Assembly (NCBI RefSeq): GCF_003815535.1
Contig: NZ_RPFZ01000001.1
Coordinates: 1,984,001 to 2,048,000 of the forward strand
Length of the DNA stretch: 64,000 nucleotides
Direction of reading: 5' to 3'
DNA from: Aurantiacibacter spongiae
GTDB lineage: Bacteria; Pseudomonadota; Alphaproteobacteria; Sphingomonadales; Sphingomonadaceae
The translations under genes and the position numbers were made by a program. Positions within the stretch are counted from its first letter, which is position 1. Every line of letters begins with the position of its first letter. The notes beneath the pieces are model-generated. The model saw nothing but the letters and a program-made list of their open reading frames with translations. It was not told the origin of the DNA and did not search any database. Shown here piece after piece: positions 1-9,040 of this stretch.

Positions 1-1055
1 TGAAGCAGCTTCTGGTCGGCCAGCACCAGCGCCATCATCGCCTCGGCCACCGGCACGCCGCGAATGCCGACGCACGGATCGTGTCGCCCCTTGGTGCGGA
101 CCTGCGCCGCCTCGCCCGTGCGCGTGACCGAATCGACCGGCGTGAGGATCGAGCTGGTCGGCTTGAAGGCGATGCGGGTGCGCACCGGCTGCCCGGTGGA
201 AATGCCCCCCGCGATGCCGCCCGCGTGGTTCGCCGCGAAGTCTGGCCCTTCGCCAGCGACCCCTGGCCGCATGGGATCGGCATTGGCTTCTCCGCTCAGC
301 CGCGCTGCGTCGAAGCCGTCGCCGATCTCCACGCCCTTGACCGCGTTGATGCCCATCATGGCGCTCGCCAGCTCGGCATCGAGCTTGGCATAGACCGGCG
401 CGCCCCAGCCTGCCGGAACGCCGGTCGCCTCCACCACCACGGTCGCTCCGAGCGAGGAGCCGGCCTTGCGCGTCTCGTCGATGACGCCTTCCCACTCCCG
501 CGCAGCCTGCGGATCGGGACAGAAGAAGGGGTTATCGCCGATGGCCGAGCCGTCGAAGCGGTCGTAATCGATGGCGTGCGTGCCGATGGCCTCGACCCAT
601 CCGGTGATCGTCACCTCCGGCACGATCAGCCGCGCCACCGCGCCCGCCGCCACGCGCGCCGCCGTCTCCCGCGCCGAGGAGCGGCCGCCGCCGCGATAAT
701 CGCGCAGGCCGTATTTCGCGTCATAGGCATAGTCGGCATGGCCGGGCCGATAGGCTTTCGCGATGTCCGAATAATCCTTCGAACGCTGATCGGTGTTCTC
801 GATCATCAGGCTGATCGGCGTACCGGTCGTCCGGCCCTCGAACGTGCCGGAGAGGATCCGCACCTCGTCCGCCTCGCGTCGCTGCGTGGTGAAGCGGCTG
901 GTGCCCGGGCGCCGCGCGTCGAGAAAGGGCTGGATGTCGCCTTCGCTCAGGGCGATGCCCGGCGGACACCCGTCGACCACCACGCCCAGTGCCGGCCCGT
1001 GGCTTTCCCCCCAGGTGGTGAAGCGGAAGACCCGCCCGAAACTGTTCCAGCTCAT
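1..1055 (-). CDS. aroC: Chorismate synthase, 3' end cut by window edge
   Basis: The product converts 5-enolpyruvylshikimate-3-phosphate to chorismate with reduced FMN, the last shared step of aromatic amino acid synthesis. The protein begins [20 protein letters not shown], the usual N-terminus of the family, and later shows the R-P-G-H-A-D signature, the [10 protein letters not shown] stretch and the G-G-I-x-G-G-I-S motif. About 351 codons are present, close to the full family length of roughly 355-360, so only a few C-terminal residues lie outside the window. The start at 1055 is fixed by this conserved N-terminus. It is transcribed away from ruvA across a 384-base divergent gap. The identification is secure. 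Confidence 0.96.
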   Translation of the reverse strand, partial: MSWNSFGRVFRFTTWGESHGPALGVVVDGCPPGIALSEGDIQPFLDARRPGTSRFTTQRREADEVRILSGTFEGRTTGTPISLMIENTDQRSKDYSDIAKAYRPGHADYAYDAKYGLRDYRGGGRSSARETAARVAAGAVARLIVPEVTITGWVEAIGTHAIDYDRFDGSAIGDNPFFCPDPQAAREWEGVIDETRKAGSSLGATVVVEATGVPAGWGAPVYAKLDAELASAMMGINAVKGVEIGDGFDAARLSGEANADPMRPGVAGEGPDFAANHAGGIAGGISTGQPVRTRIAFKPTSSILTPVDSVTRTGEAAQVRTKGRHDPCVGIRGVPVAEAMMALVLADQKLL

Positions 1056-1439
1056 GCCTCCGCTCATAGCCGCGCTGGCTGGCGTGTCGAGCCGCCTTGC
1101 GTGCGGGGCCGGGGCCGGGTTGCCCTGCGATTGCCGCCCGGCCCTTTCCTACGCGATGACCGCGCGCCATGGGCGAATGGCGGATCGCGGTTCGGGGGGT
1201 GGGAAATTGCCATCGTCAGACCGTCAACTTCGCGAAACGCCAGTAAACTCTTCCGATAAAAGGGGAAATGTCCGGAAAACCTGGCTGACACAGTGTCAAC
1301 TTCGTCATTTTTCTGCCGCTTAAGACTGGCGCGCGGCGGCCAGGGCGGGCAGGGAACAAAACGCGCTCAAGGCCAAGCCGCGGGGCTTGCGGGACAAACC
1401 GCCCCCGCCGGGCAAGAACGGCAGTGCGAAAGGAACGGG
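1056..1439. other. Divergent intergenic region aroC / ruvA (384 bases)
   Basis: No convincing gene is seen here. The left 200 bases are very GC-rich. The right half has an AT-richer patch (about 1225-1320) that is the likely promoter zone for both flanking genes. It holds the perfect palindrome TGACACAGTGTCA at 1286-1298. I looked for the alphaproteobacterial LexA box (GTTC-N7-GTTC or its complement) expected if ruvAB were SOS-controlled and did not find one. Confidence 0.6.
1286..1298. promoter_or_regulatory. Perfect 6+1+6 palindrome, candidate operator upstream of ruvA
   Basis: TGACACAGTGTCA is an exact inverted repeat with a one-base centre, inside the AT-richer part of the aroC/ruvA divergent region. 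The form suits binding of a dimeric regulator. I cannot name the protein. It lies 142 bases upstream of the ruvA start, so it could act on either flanking gene or be chance. Confidence 0.3.
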
Positions 1440-2045
1440 ATGATCGCGAAACTGACCGGGACGCTCGACGAAGCCGGTGCCGACTGGGCGGTGATCGACG
1501 TGCGCGGCGTGGGCTATCTCGTCCACTGCTCGGTTCGGACGCTGGATGCGCTGGGATCGCGCGGCGATGCCTGCACCATTCACACCGACTTGCAGGTGAG
1601 CGAGAACGACATGCGTCTGCTGGGCTTCGCCGAGGCGGGCGAGCGCACCTGGTTCCGCATGCTGTCGGGCGTTCAGGGGGTGGGATCGAAGGTGGCGCTG
1701 GCCATCCTCTCCGCGCTCTCCACCGGCGAATTGCGCGATGCCTGCGCGGCCAGGGACGCGGCCAGCGTGGCGCGGGCGCAAGGCGTCGGTCCGAAGCTGG
1801 CTGGACGGATCGTTAGCGAACTGGCGGAAAAGGCCGGCGCGCTTCCCGGTGGCGGTGCAATCGGCGGCACCAGGGGCGTGGCTCCGGCCGGCGGGGCGAG
1901 CGCGGACGCGGTAGCGGCCTTGCAGGGCCTCGGCTTCAAGCCCGCCGTCGCGGCGAGCGCGGTCGCCCATGCGACCGCCGAACTGGGCGAGGGCGCGGGC
2001 GAAGCGGACCTGATCCGCATGGCATTGAGGAAGGCGGGCGGATGA
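1440..2045 (+). CDS. ruvA: Holliday junction branch migration protein RuvA
   Basis: RuvA binds four-way DNA junctions and loads the RuvB motor onto them during recombinational repair. The 201-residue product matches the family size (E. coli 203). It starts [13 protein letters not shown], the expected OB-fold N-terminus, followed by the helix-hairpin-helix region ([18 protein letters not shown], then [14 protein letters not shown]) and a C-terminal three-helix RuvB-contact domain ending [13 protein letters not shown] 1440 is preceded by GAAAGGAAC, a reasonable ribosome site; the frame is open further upstream but without family homology. The stop overlaps the next start (ATGA). Confidence 0.97.
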   Translation: MIAKLTGTLDEAGADWAVIDVRGVGYLVHCSVRTLDALGSRGDACTIHTDLQVSENDMRLLGFAEAGERTWFRMLSGVQGVGSKVALAILSALSTGELRDACAARDAASVARAQGVGPKLAGRIVSELAEKAGALPGGGAIGGTRGVAPAGGASADAVAALQGLGFKPAVAASAVAHATAELGEGAGEADLIRMALRKAGG

Positions 2046-2575
2046 TGAGATGCATTGCAGCGGCCTGCACCGCGTTGCTCCTGACCTTCCCGGCCGGGGC
2101 GCAGGATTTCGCCAACGGCCCGGTTTTCGCCGATTTCGGCCCGCACGCCGCGGTCGAGGGGGTGGACCTGCCCGCCGACACCGAACTGGCGGTGGATTTC
2201 GACGTTTCGCAGCCCGCCGACGCGGGAAGCCGCAATCGCGGTATCGAGAGCGCGGCGCGCTTCATCAACATGCATGTGGCGAACGGGGTCGACCCCGACA
2301 ACATCCGCGTCGCCATCGTCGTTCACGGCGCCGCCTTGCGCGACCTGCTGACCGACGAGGCCTACGCCGCGCACGATTTCGGGGAGGCGAACGCGTCCGC
2401 TCCGATGGTCCGCGCGATGCTGGACGAGGAGGTGCGTGTCATCGTCTGCGGTCAGAGCGCCGCCGGATCGGGCCTCTCGCGGGAAGAATTCTTGGATGGC
2501 GTGGAGATCAGCCTGTCCGCCATGACCGCCCACGCCCTCCTGCAACAGCGCGGCTATCCGGTGAATCCGTTTTGA
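2042..2575 (+). CDS. DsrE-like secreted protein between ruvA and ruvB
   Basis: A 177-residue protein with an apparent signal peptide ([20 protein letters not shown], cleavage near residue 20). The mature part resembles the DsrE/DsrF-like fold: a V-A-I-V-V-H-G strand near residues 95-102, then a late strand carrying a single cysteine in R-V-I-V-C-G-Q. In sulfur-relay DsrE proteins such a cysteine carries sulfur; whether it does so here is unknown. Its ATG overlaps the ruvA stop (ATGA) and its TGA overlaps the ruvB TTG start, so the three genes look translationally coupled although this one is predicted to be exported. The family assignment is moderate. Confidence 0.7.
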   Translation: MMRCIAAACTALLLTFPAGAQDFANGPVFADFGPHAAVEGVDLPADTELAVDFDVSQPADAGSRNRGIESAARFINMHVANGVDPDNIRVAIVVHGAALRDLLTDEAYAAHDFGEANASAPMVRAMLDEEVRVIVCGQSAAGSGLSREEFLDGVEISLSAMTAHALLQQRGYPVNPF

Positions 2576-3609
2576 CCGATCAACCCCTCCATACCCCCGA
2601 CCGCCAGCCGGACGATCCCGACGCCGCGCTGCGCCCGAAATCGCTGGCCGAATTCGTCGGTCAGGAAGCGGCGCGGGAGAATCTGCGCGTCTTCGTCGAG
2701 GCGGCGAAGGGCCGGGGCGAGGCGATGGACCACGTGCTGTTCTTCGGCCCGCCCGGCCTCGGCAAGACCACGCTGGCGCAGATCGTGGCGAAGGAACTGG
2801 GCGTCGGCTTTCGCGCCACCAGCGGGCCGGTAATCGCCAAGGCGGGCGACCTTGCCGCGCTGCTCACCAATCTCGAGCCGAACGACGTGTTGTTCATCGA
2901 CGAGATCCACCGGCTCAATCCGGTGGTGGAGGAGGTGCTCTACCCGGCGATGGAGGACCGCGCGCTCGACATCATCATCGGCGAGGGACCGTCGGCGCGC
3001 AGCGTGCGGATCGACCTGCCGCCCTTCACGCTGGTCGGCGCGACCACGCGGCAGGGCCTGCTGACGACGCCGCTGCGCGACCGGTTCGGTATCCCGGTGC
3101 GGCTGGTGTTCTATACCGAGGACGAACTGATGTGCGTCGTCAGTCGCGGGGCGCGCCTTCTGGGCATGGAGATCGCGCCCGATGGCGCGCGCGAGATCGC
3201 CCGTCGCAGCCGGGGAACCCCGCGGGTCGCCGGTCGCCTGCTGCGCCGGGTGCGCGATTTCGCGCAGGTGCAGGGCCAGGCCCGCGTGACCGATGCCATC
3301 GCCGACCGCGCGCTGACCATGCTGGAAATCGATTCGCTCGGTCTCGACGCGATGGATCGTCGCTACCTCTCGATGATCGCCAACACCTACGGGGGCGGGC
3401 CGGTCGGCGTGGAGACGCTGGCCGCGGGCCTCGCCGAGCCGCGCGACACGGTGGAGGAGGTGATCGAACCCTACCTCATCCAGCTCGGCCTGGTCGCCCG
3501 CACGGCGCGCGGCCGGTGCCTCAACGATGCGGGCTGGCGCCATCTCGGCCTGCCGGCGCCTACCGATGGGCATGGCGGTCAGGGGGGCTTGTTCGACGCG
3601 GGCGGGTGA
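2572..3609 (+). CDS. ruvB: Holliday junction branch migration ATPase RuvB
   Basis: RuvB is the hexameric AAA+ motor of branch migration. The product has 345 residues (E. coli 336). It shows the N-terminal [15 protein letters not shown] motif, Walker [10 protein letters not shown], Walker [10 protein letters not shown], the [18 protein letters not shown] sensor region, and a winged-helix C-terminus ending in the QGGLF region. The start is TTG 2572, overlapping the stop of the upstream gene; it gives [10 protein letters not shown], which fits the family, and no ATG or GTG occurs nearby in frame. The TTG start and overlap imply coupled translation with the DsrE-like gene. Confidence 0.96.
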   Translation: MTDQPLHTPDRQPDDPDAALRPKSLAEFVGQEAARENLRVFVEAAKGRGEAMDHVLFFGPPGLGKTTLAQIVAKELGVGFRATSGPVIAKAGDLAALLTNLEPNDVLFIDEIHRLNPVVEEVLYPAMEDRALDIIIGEGPSARSVRIDLPPFTLVGATTRQGLLTTPLRDRFGIPVRLVFYTEDELMCVVSRGARLLGMEIAPDGAREIARRSRGTPRVAGRLLRRVRDFAQVQGQARVTDAIADRALTMLEIDSLGLDAMDRRYLSMIANTYGGGPVGVETLAAGLAEPRDTVEEVIEPYLIQLGLVARTARGRCLNDAGWRHLGLPAPTDGHGGQGGLFDAGG

Positions 3610-3752
3610 TGGTTAAGGCCGATGCCGGCTCGATTCGGTTCCATATCGGGACAGAACCGGGCAAAGGCCCGAAAATCTGCCATTTTTCTTGTCTCGAACG
3701 ATCGGAATCAGGGTTAACGGCATTGCGATTTGCCGTGCGGGACGTCTCTCTA

Positions 3753-3787
3753 GCAGGAACGGGGAAAGCCCCCGGCAACCTGCCGGG
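3753..3787 (+). other. Structured leader upstream of the PEP-CTERM-like gene
   Basis: Two pairings can be drawn by eye. One is a 7-bp hairpin, CCCGGCA (3771-3777) with TGCCGGG (3781-3787). The alternative pairs GCAGG (3753-3757) with CCTGC (3779-3783), closing over an inner GGGG-AAAG-CCCC hairpin (3761-3772). The two share bases and cannot form together. It ends 39 bases before the ATG of the next gene. I do not recognise a known riboswitch. Confidence 0.3.
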
Positions 3788-3826
3788 CGAATCTTTTCCG
3801 CCAAGGTTGAAGAGAGAGACAAGCGC

Positions 3827-4861
3827 ATGTCGGTACGCACGGCCATCGCCAAACTGACCGCCGCCGCGGCGGGAGCGGCCGCCGTCGGCGGCGGCGCCGT
3901 CCACGTCGCCGAACCGCAATCCGCGCAGGTCCGCTACAAGGGCGACAAGGTCGAGGGCGGCGAGCTGGTCGATGTCAAGACGCAGCGGGTCGCACAGCGC
4001 ACCATCGCGCCCCGGCCGCGTGCCGAACGCCGCCTGCGCCGCACGATAGAGCGCGAATGCTGCGAGCAGGAAGTCGCGGTCGCGGCGCCGATGCCGTTGC
4101 CGTTGCCGCCCCTTCCCGCCGCCCCGGTGCGCGGGGGCGGAGGCGGCGTGGCGCCTGTCGTGGTCGGGGGTTCCGGGGGTTTCGGCGGAGGCTTCTTCGG
4201 CGGCTTCTTCGGCGGCAGCGGAGGCGGCGGCAGCGCCTCGGCGGTGGTCGATCTCAGCACCACCACGACGACGAGCGGATCGTCCTCCGGATCGAGTACC
4301 GGCGGCGATACCGTCATCGATATCGACATCGACAATTCGAGCACCGGGTCGTCGACCTCGACATCCACCTCGTCGGGCGGTTCCTCTACCTCGACCTCCA
4401 GCGGCGGATCGTCGACCTCGACCAGTTCGGGAAATGTCGACATCGACAATTCGAACTCGAGCGAGAACACCAACACCAACGACAATTCGAGCAACAACTC
4501 GAACAACAACAGCAACGACAATTCCAGCAACAACTCGAACGAGAACAACAACTCGAACGAGCAGAGCCAGAATCAGGACCAGAGCCAGGAACAGAACCAG
4601 CAGCAACAGCAGCAACAGCAGCAGACGAGCACGACCTCGACGTCGTCGAGCACGTCGAGTTCGACAAGCTCCTCGACATCGACGTCGACGAGTACGTCCA
4701 CCAGTTCGTCATCGGGTGAAATGCCGCCGAGCAGCACGGGTACACAGGTCCCGGCACCGGGAATGCTGCTGCTGTTCGGCGCGGGCGCGGGAGCCGTGTT
4801 CATGCGGCGCCGGCGCAAGGATGACCGGAACGGCGATCGCGGGGCGGCCACCGCCGCCTGA
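3827..4861 (+). CDS. Ser/Thr/Asn/Gln-rich surface protein with PEP-CTERM-like sorting tail
   Basis: The 344-residue protein starts with an Ala/Gly-rich hydrophobic stretch (about residues 10-27). It continues with a basic segment containing a vicinal Cys pair (R-E-C-C-E-Q-E, near residue 80), a Pro-rich and then Gly/Phe-rich linker (about 90-135), and a long low-complexity tract of Ser/Thr/Asp followed by Asn/Ser, Gln and again Ser/Thr (about 140-300). The C-terminus is a tripartite PEP-CTERM-type signal: V-P-A-P-G, a short hydrophobic helix, then RRRRK. Such tails are processed by exosortases and often mark exopolysaccharide-associated proteins; no exosortase is in the window. ATG 3827 follows AGAGAGAGA. 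Function is otherwise unknown. Confidence 0.75.
   Translation: MSVRTAIAKLTAAAAGAAAVGGGAVHVAEPQSAQVRYKGDKVEGGELVDVKTQRVAQRTIAPRPRAERRLRRTIERECCEQEVAVAAPMPLPLPPLPAAPVRGGGGGVAPVVVGGSGGFGGGFFGGFFGGSGGGGSASAVVDLSTTTTTSGSSSGSSTGGDTVIDIDIDNSSTGSSTSTSTSSGGSSTSTSSGGSSTSTSSGNVDIDNSNSSENTNTNDNSSNNSNNNSNDNSSNNSNENNNSNEQSQNQDQSQEQNQQQQQQQQQTSTTSTSSSTSSSTSSSTSTSTSTSTSSSSGEMPPSSTGTQVPAPGMLLLFGAGAGAVFMRRRRKDDRNGDRGAATAA
4240..4720 (+). repeat. Low-complexity codon repeat tract inside the PEP-CTERM-like gene
   Basis: Degenerate tandem runs of tcg/acg/agc, aac and cag codons encode Ser/Thr, Asn and Gln homopolymer-like segments. The repeat units are short and imperfect with no spacers, so this is slippage-prone coding sequence, not a CRISPR array. 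Copy number is likely to vary between strains. Confidence 0.8.
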
Positions 4862-4940
4862 TCGGCCCGCCGGATTGAGCAAGGGGGGAGGGGCGGCCTG
4901 GGGGCAGGTCGCCCCACTTTGCGTTCGGGGCCGCCAATGG

Positions 4941-4971
4941 CGGGCGCGTCTCGATCGCGGAAACGCGCCCG
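4941..4971. terminator. Inverted repeat between convergent genes, possible bidirectional terminator
   Basis: CGGGCGCGT (4941-4949) pairs with ACGCGCCCG (4963-4971) around a 13-base loop. It lies between the 3' ends of the PEP-CTERM-like gene and acnA. Neither side has a T-run, so termination is inferred from position only. Confidence 0.4.
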
Positions 4972-4982
4972 CCGGCATTGCG

Positions 4983-7655
4983 TCAGGCGGCGAGCTTGCG
5001 CAGCACGTAGTGCAGGATCCCGCCGTTCTTGTAGTATTCCATCTCGTTCTCGGTATCGATCCGGCACAACGCGGTGAAGCTGTCGGTCGAACCGTCGGGG
5101 CGGGTGACTTCGACCTCGACATCCTGCCGCGGCTTGAGGTCGCCAAGGCCCTTGATGGTGAACGTGTCCTCGCCCGACAGTCCCAGCGTCTTGCGGGTGT
5201 CGCCATCCCTGAACTGCAACGGCAGCACGCCCATGCCGATGAGATTGGAGCGGTGGATGCGTTCGTAGCTTTCCACGATGGTCGCCTTGACGCCCAGCAG
5301 GATCGTGCCCTTCGCCGCCCAGTCGCGGCTGGAACCGGTGCCGTATTCCTTGCCGGCGACGACCACCAGCGGGGTTCCGTCGGCCTGGTGCTTCATGGCG
5401 GCGTCGTAGATCGCCATCTGCTCGCCCTTGTAGGTCGTGTAGCCACCCTCCACTCCCGGAACCATCTCGTTCTTGATGCGAATGTTGGCGAAGGTGCCAC
5501 GCATCATCACCTCGTGATTGCCGCGCCGGGAACCGTAGGAGTTGAAGTCCTTGCGGGGCACCTGGTGATCGAGCAGGTAGCGGCCCGCCGGGCTGTCCTC
5601 CTTGATCGAACCCGCCGGGCTGATGTGGTCGGTCGTGACCGAATCGCCCAGCACCGCGAGCGGCTTCGCTCCCACGATATCGCCGATCGGATCGGGTTCG
5701 TTGCCCATCCCGTCGAAGAAGGGCGGGTTGGCGATATAGGTGCTGGACGGGTTCCAGCTGTACGTGTCGGACGCGGTCACGTCGATCGCCTGCCAGTCGG
5801 CGTCGCCCTTGTAGACGTCGGCATAGCGTGCCTCGAACATCCCCCGATCGATGTTGGCGGCCCGCAGGTCCGCGATTTCCTCGCTGGACGGCCACAGGTC
5901 GGCGAGCATGACGTCCCGGCCGTCACGGTCCTGGCCGATGGGCGTTTCGGTAATATCCTGCGTTACCGTGCCTTTCAGCGCATAGGCGACCACCAGCGGC
6001 GGGCTGGCGAGGAAGTTCGCGCGCACGTCGGGCGAGATGCGCCCCTCGAAATTGCGATTGCCCGACAACACCGACGCCGCGACCAGATCGTTGCTGTTGA
6101 TCGCGTCGCTGATCGGCGGGGCCAGCGGGCCGGAGTTGCCGATGCAGGTCGTGCAGCCGTAGCCGACGAGGTCGAAGCCGATGGCGTCGAGATCGTCCTG
6201 CAGCCCGCTCTTTTCCAAATAGTCGGTGACGACCTGCGAGCCGGGGGCGAGGCTGGTCTTTACCCACGGCTTGGGCGCCAGACCCTTCTCGCGCGCCTTG
6301 CGAGCGACGAGACCGGCGGCGATCAGCACGTCCGGGTTCGAGGTGTTGGTACAGCTGGTGATGGCGGCGATGACCACGTCGCCATCGCCCACGTCGTGAT
6401 CGGTTCCCGCGACGGGGGCGCGTTCGGGCGCATCCTTGTCGTACAGACGCTTGAGGTCCGCATTGAACAGTTCGTCGACCTGGGGCAGGGCGACCTTGTC
6501 CTGCGGACGCTTGGGTCCGGCGAGGCTCGGCACGACCTGCGCCATGTCGAGTTGCAGCGTGCTGGAAAAGACCGGCTCGGCCTCGGGATCGAACCACATG
6601 CCCTGTTCGCGCGCATAGGCCTCGACAAGGGCGATGCTTTCCTCGTCGCGCCCGGTCAGGCGCAGGTAGTCCATCGTCTTGTCGTCGATGCCGAATATCC
6701 CGCAGGTCGCGCCGTATTCGGGCGCCATGTTGGCGATGGTCGCGCGGTCGGCGAGCGAGAGGTTCGAGACGCCCGGCCCGTAGAATTCGACGAATCGACC
6801 GACCACGCCGTGTTCGCGCAGCATCTGCACGCAGGTCAGCACCAGGTCGGTAGCGGTCACCCCCTCGGCCATCTTGCCGTCGAGACGGAAGCCGACGACT
6901 TCGGGGATCAGCATGGAGATAGGCTGACCGAGCATTGCGGCTTCGGCTTCGATCCCGCCGACGCCCCAGCCCAGTACGCCGAGGCCGTTGATCATGGTTG
7001 TATGGCTGTCGGTGCCCACGCAGGTATCGGGATAGGCGGTGAGCTCACCATTCTGGTCCTCGCTGGACCATACCCCGCGGGCGATGTGTTCGAGGTTGAC
7101 CTGGTGGCAGATGCCGGTGCCCGGGGGCACGGCCATGAAGTTCTCGAGACTCTTGGCGCCCCATTTGAGAAAATCGTACCGCTCGGCGTTGCGCTGGTAT
7201 TCGAGCGCCTTGTTATGTTCGAACGCCTGCGGCGTGCCGAATTCGTCGACCATCACCGAGTGGTCGATGACAAGGTTGACGGGAACCTGCGGATTGATCT
7301 TCTGCGTGTCGCCGCCCAGCGCCTTGATGGCATCGCGCATCGCGGCGAGATCGACGACGCAGGGCACACCCGTGAAATCCTGCAGAAGCACGCGCGCCGG
7401 GCGATATTGAATCTCGTTTCCCGTCACCGGGTTCTTCGCCCAGTCGGCGATCGCGCGCACGTGCTCCTCGCCGACGGTGAAACCCTCGTCCTCGAAGCGC
7501 AGCATGTTCTCCAGCAGCACTTTCATGCTGAAGGGCAGACGGGAAACATCGCCGATCTTCTCCGCCGCCGCAGCCAGCGAGTAATAGGCGTATGTCTTTC
7601 CGTTGACGTCGAGATGCTTGCGGGTATCGAGCGAGTTGGCGCCGACCTGGGTCAT
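4983..7655 (-). CDS. acnA: Aconitate hydratase A
   Basis: Aconitase interconverts citrate and isocitrate in the TCA cycle using a [4Fe-4S] cluster. The 890-residue length is that of AcnA (E. coli 891), not AcnB. Cluster-ligand motifs are visible: [11 protein letters not shown], then [13 protein letters not shown], and the swivel-domain [11 protein letters not shown] motif near the C-terminus. I chose the ATG at 7655 ([15 protein letters not shown]) because it has AGGA about 10 bases upstream and matches the family N-terminus; the frame stays open 19 codons further up. It is convergent with the PEP-CTERM-like gene and divergent from a small membrane protein gene. Confidence 0.96.
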   Translation of the reverse strand: MTQVGANSLDTRKHLDVNGKTYAYYSLAAAAEKIGDVSRLPFSMKVLLENMLRFEDEGFTVGEEHVRAIADWAKNPVTGNEIQYRPARVLLQDFTGVPCVVDLAAMRDAIKALGGDTQKINPQVPVNLVIDHSVMVDEFGTPQAFEHNKALEYQRNAERYDFLKWGAKSLENFMAVPPGTGICHQVNLEHIARGVWSSEDQNGELTAYPDTCVGTDSHTTMINGLGVLGWGVGGIEAEAAMLGQPISMLIPEVVGFRLDGKMAEGVTATDLVLTCVQMLREHGVVGRFVEFYGPGVSNLSLADRATIANMAPEYGATCGIFGIDDKTMDYLRLTGRDEESIALVEAYAREQGMWFDPEAEPVFSSTLQLDMAQVVPSLAGPKRPQDKVALPQVDELFNADLKRLYDKDAPERAPVAGTDHDVGDGDVVIAAITSCTNTSNPDVLIAAGLVARKAREKGLAPKPWVKTSLAPGSQVVTDYLEKSGLQDDLDAIGFDLVGYGCTTCIGNSGPLAPPISDAINSNDLVAASVLSGNRNFEGRISPDVRANFLASPPLVVAYALKGTVTQDITETPIGQDRDGRDVMLADLWPSSEEIADLRAANIDRGMFEARYADVYKGDADWQAIDVTASDTYSWNPSSTYIANPPFFDGMGNEPDPIGDIVGAKPLAVLGDSVTTDHISPAGSIKEDSPAGRYLLDHQVPRKDFNSYGSRRGNHEVMMRGTFANIRIKNEMVPGVEGGYTTYKGEQMAIYDAAMKHQADGTPLVVVAGKEYGTGSSRDWAAKGTILLGVKATIVESYERIHRSNLIGMGVLPLQFRDGDTRKTLGLSGEDTFTIKGLGDLKPRQDVEVEVTRPDGSTDSFTALCRIDTENEMEYYKNGGILHYVLRKLAA

Positions 7656-7781
7656 GGGTGTGATCGTCCTGTTGCTGACTGTTGTGCCTGATATCGTCCT
7701 GCCAGCCCGCATCGGAATGCGGCGGGCCGGTTTTGCCGCGGACCTGCGCGTTCGGCGGGGTTAGGTCAAGTGGTCGAAAGG

Positions 7782-7807
7782 GGAACGGACCGGACGCTGC
7801 GCTTGTT
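7782..7807 (+). promoter_or_regulatory. Near-match to an EcfG-type promoter upstream of a small membrane protein
   Basis: GGAAC at 7782-7786 is followed after 17 bases by TGTT (7804-7807), one base off the alphaproteobacterial EcfG pattern GGAAC-N16/17-CGTT. The ATG of the 58-residue membrane protein is 35 bases downstream, a normal leader length. With one mismatch this could be chance. Confidence 0.25.
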
Positions 7808-7841
7808 CCATTCCCGCAAACAGCCTTGGAAAGGAATAGGC

Positions 7842-8018
7842 ATGCCGCTGGGCAATCCTGACAGGAGACAGCCTCCACTCAATGTCTGGGTAATGGCCAT
7901 CGCGCTGGCGCTGGCTTCGGCTATCGGTGCGGGCGCGGGCATGCTCTGGCTCAACAGCGACTGGTTCGGGCACGAGCCGGAAACCGAGACCGTTACCGTC
8001 GATTCGCCCGACGCCTGA
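7842..8018 (+). CDS. Small single-span membrane protein, 58 residues
   Basis: An orphan small protein. It starts MPLGNPDRRQPPLN, continues with one hydrophobic helix (about residues 15-37, VWVMAIALALASAIGAGAGM), and ends in a short acidic tail (E-P-E-T-E-T-V-T-V-D-S-P-D-A). ATG 7842 is chosen over an in-frame ATG 24 codons upstream because AAAGGAAT lies just before it. The last 26 bases overlap the 3' end of the convergent transporter gene. I do not recognise a family. Small proteins of this build are often stress-induced, and a near-match to an EcfG promoter sits upstream. Confidence 0.6.
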   Translation: MPLGNPDRRQPPLNVWVMAIALALASAIGAGAGMLWLNSDWFGHEPETETVTVDSPDA

Positions 8019-8922
8019 TAGGCCGCATCGGCGGCTGGATCGCGTCGAGCGCAGGTGGCTTGCGCGGTGCACCGATCCAGCATCCCCCCACGATGAGCGC
8101 GGCCCCTGCAACGGTCTCGGGGTCGACGCCTTCCGAGAAAAACAGCCAGCCCAGCAGCGCAGCCCAGACGAGGCCGCTGTATTCGAGCGGGACCAGCACC
8201 TGCGCCTCCGCCCGCGCATAGGCCCAGGCGAGCAGCATCAACGCGCAGACCGAAAGGAACGCTGCGATCGTGATGTCGGCAAGCACGGGCCAGGCGGGAA
8301 CGGTAAGGGCGAAAGGCGCGGCGACGCCGAGGACGAGCGTCACGACGATGTTCTGGAATGTTGCGATTTCTACCGGTCCGGCCAGCAAAGCCTGCTGCCG
8401 TTGCAGCACCAGGTTCCAGGCATACAGCAGCGCCGATGCCAACAAGGCGAGAAGTCCCGGAAGGGTCTGCAAGGTCAGACGCGCTTGCGTCAACTGGCCG
8501 GCGACAATCACGCCGGTGCCGGCGAGGCCGAGAAGTGACGCAGAGATCGCGCGCCGACCGATGCTTTCGCCGAGCAGGATCGCTGCGAGGAACAGGGCAA
8601 TGATCGGAGCGACAAAGGACAAGGCGATGGCTACGGCAAGCGGCAGGACGGTCAGTGAATGGAAGAACAGGACCATCATGAACGCCGCCACCGTTCCGCG
8701 AATGCAATGGACCCGCAGAACCACGCGAACGGGCCAGCGCCCGCCCCTTGCGAGGAAGAAGGGCGCGGAAGCCGCTGCACCGATCACCGAGCGCAGGGTC
8801 GCGGCGCTATAGGCGCCGACCGCAAGCGAGGCGCCTTTCATGAACGCGTCCATCAGGCTCATCAGGGCGACCGCGAAGATCGTGATTAGCAACGGAATCA
8901 GGACGGAACCTCGGTGCAACAC
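7993..8922 (-). CDS. DMT-superfamily (EamA) transporter
   Basis: An inner-membrane protein of about 309 residues with some ten hydrophobic helices in two repeats (first helix LIPLLITIFAVALMSLM, last repeat ending at a G-G-C-W-I-G motif), typical of EamA-domain drug/metabolite exporters. The substrate cannot be told from sequence. The start is uncertain: GTG 8922 (VLHRGSVLIPLL) fits the first helix and leaves room for a divergent promoter towards the L,D-transpeptidase gene. TTG 8919 is the next codon, and the open frame runs further upstream into that gene without homology. The Arg-rich C-terminus overlaps the convergent small ORF. Confidence 0.85.
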   Translation of the reverse strand: MLHRGSVLIPLLITIFAVALMSLMDAFMKGASLAVGAYSAATLRSVIGAAASAPFFLARGGRWPVRVVLRVHCIRGTVAAFMMVLFFHSLTVLPLAVAIALSFVAPIIALFLAAILLGESIGRRAISASLLGLAGTGVIVAGQLTQARLTLQTLPGLLALLASALLYAWNLVLQRQQALLAGPVEIATFQNIVVTLVLGVAAPFALTVPAWPVLADITIAAFLSVCALMLLAWAYARAEAQVLVPLEYSGLVWAALLGWLFFSEGVDPETVAGAALIVGGCWIGAPRKPPALDAIQPPMRPIRRRANRR

Positions 8923-9040
8923 CTGGCCGCCATTAGTCTCGCGAACGATATTCAGCCATGCGAAAGCGCGCGAATTTGATATATGCGGCAGGCATTCCCC
9001 GAACCGGGGATTGCCGCAGGTCATCAGGGATACGATTTTC

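Noticed and set aside
1056-1439. LexA (SOS) box for ruvAB
   Set aside because: No GTTC-N7-GTTC or complement is present. A GAAC-N13-GAAC pair at about 1416-1437 has the wrong spacing.
3753-3800. Known riboswitch class in the PEP-CTERM gene leader
   Set aside because: Compared by eye with c-di-GMP-I, SAM-II, fluoride, cobalamin and TPP consensus marks; none fits, so only a structure of unknown type is reported.
4240-4720. Possible CRISPR or minisatellite array
   Set aside because: Repeats are three-base codon units in frame without spacers, inside a coding region.
4434-7691. Open plus-strand frame of about 1,085 codons opposite acnA
   Set aside because: It is the GC-rich antisense of a clear aconitase, has no family motif, and starts inside the PEP-CTERM-like gene. 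Long antisense frames are usual at this GC content.
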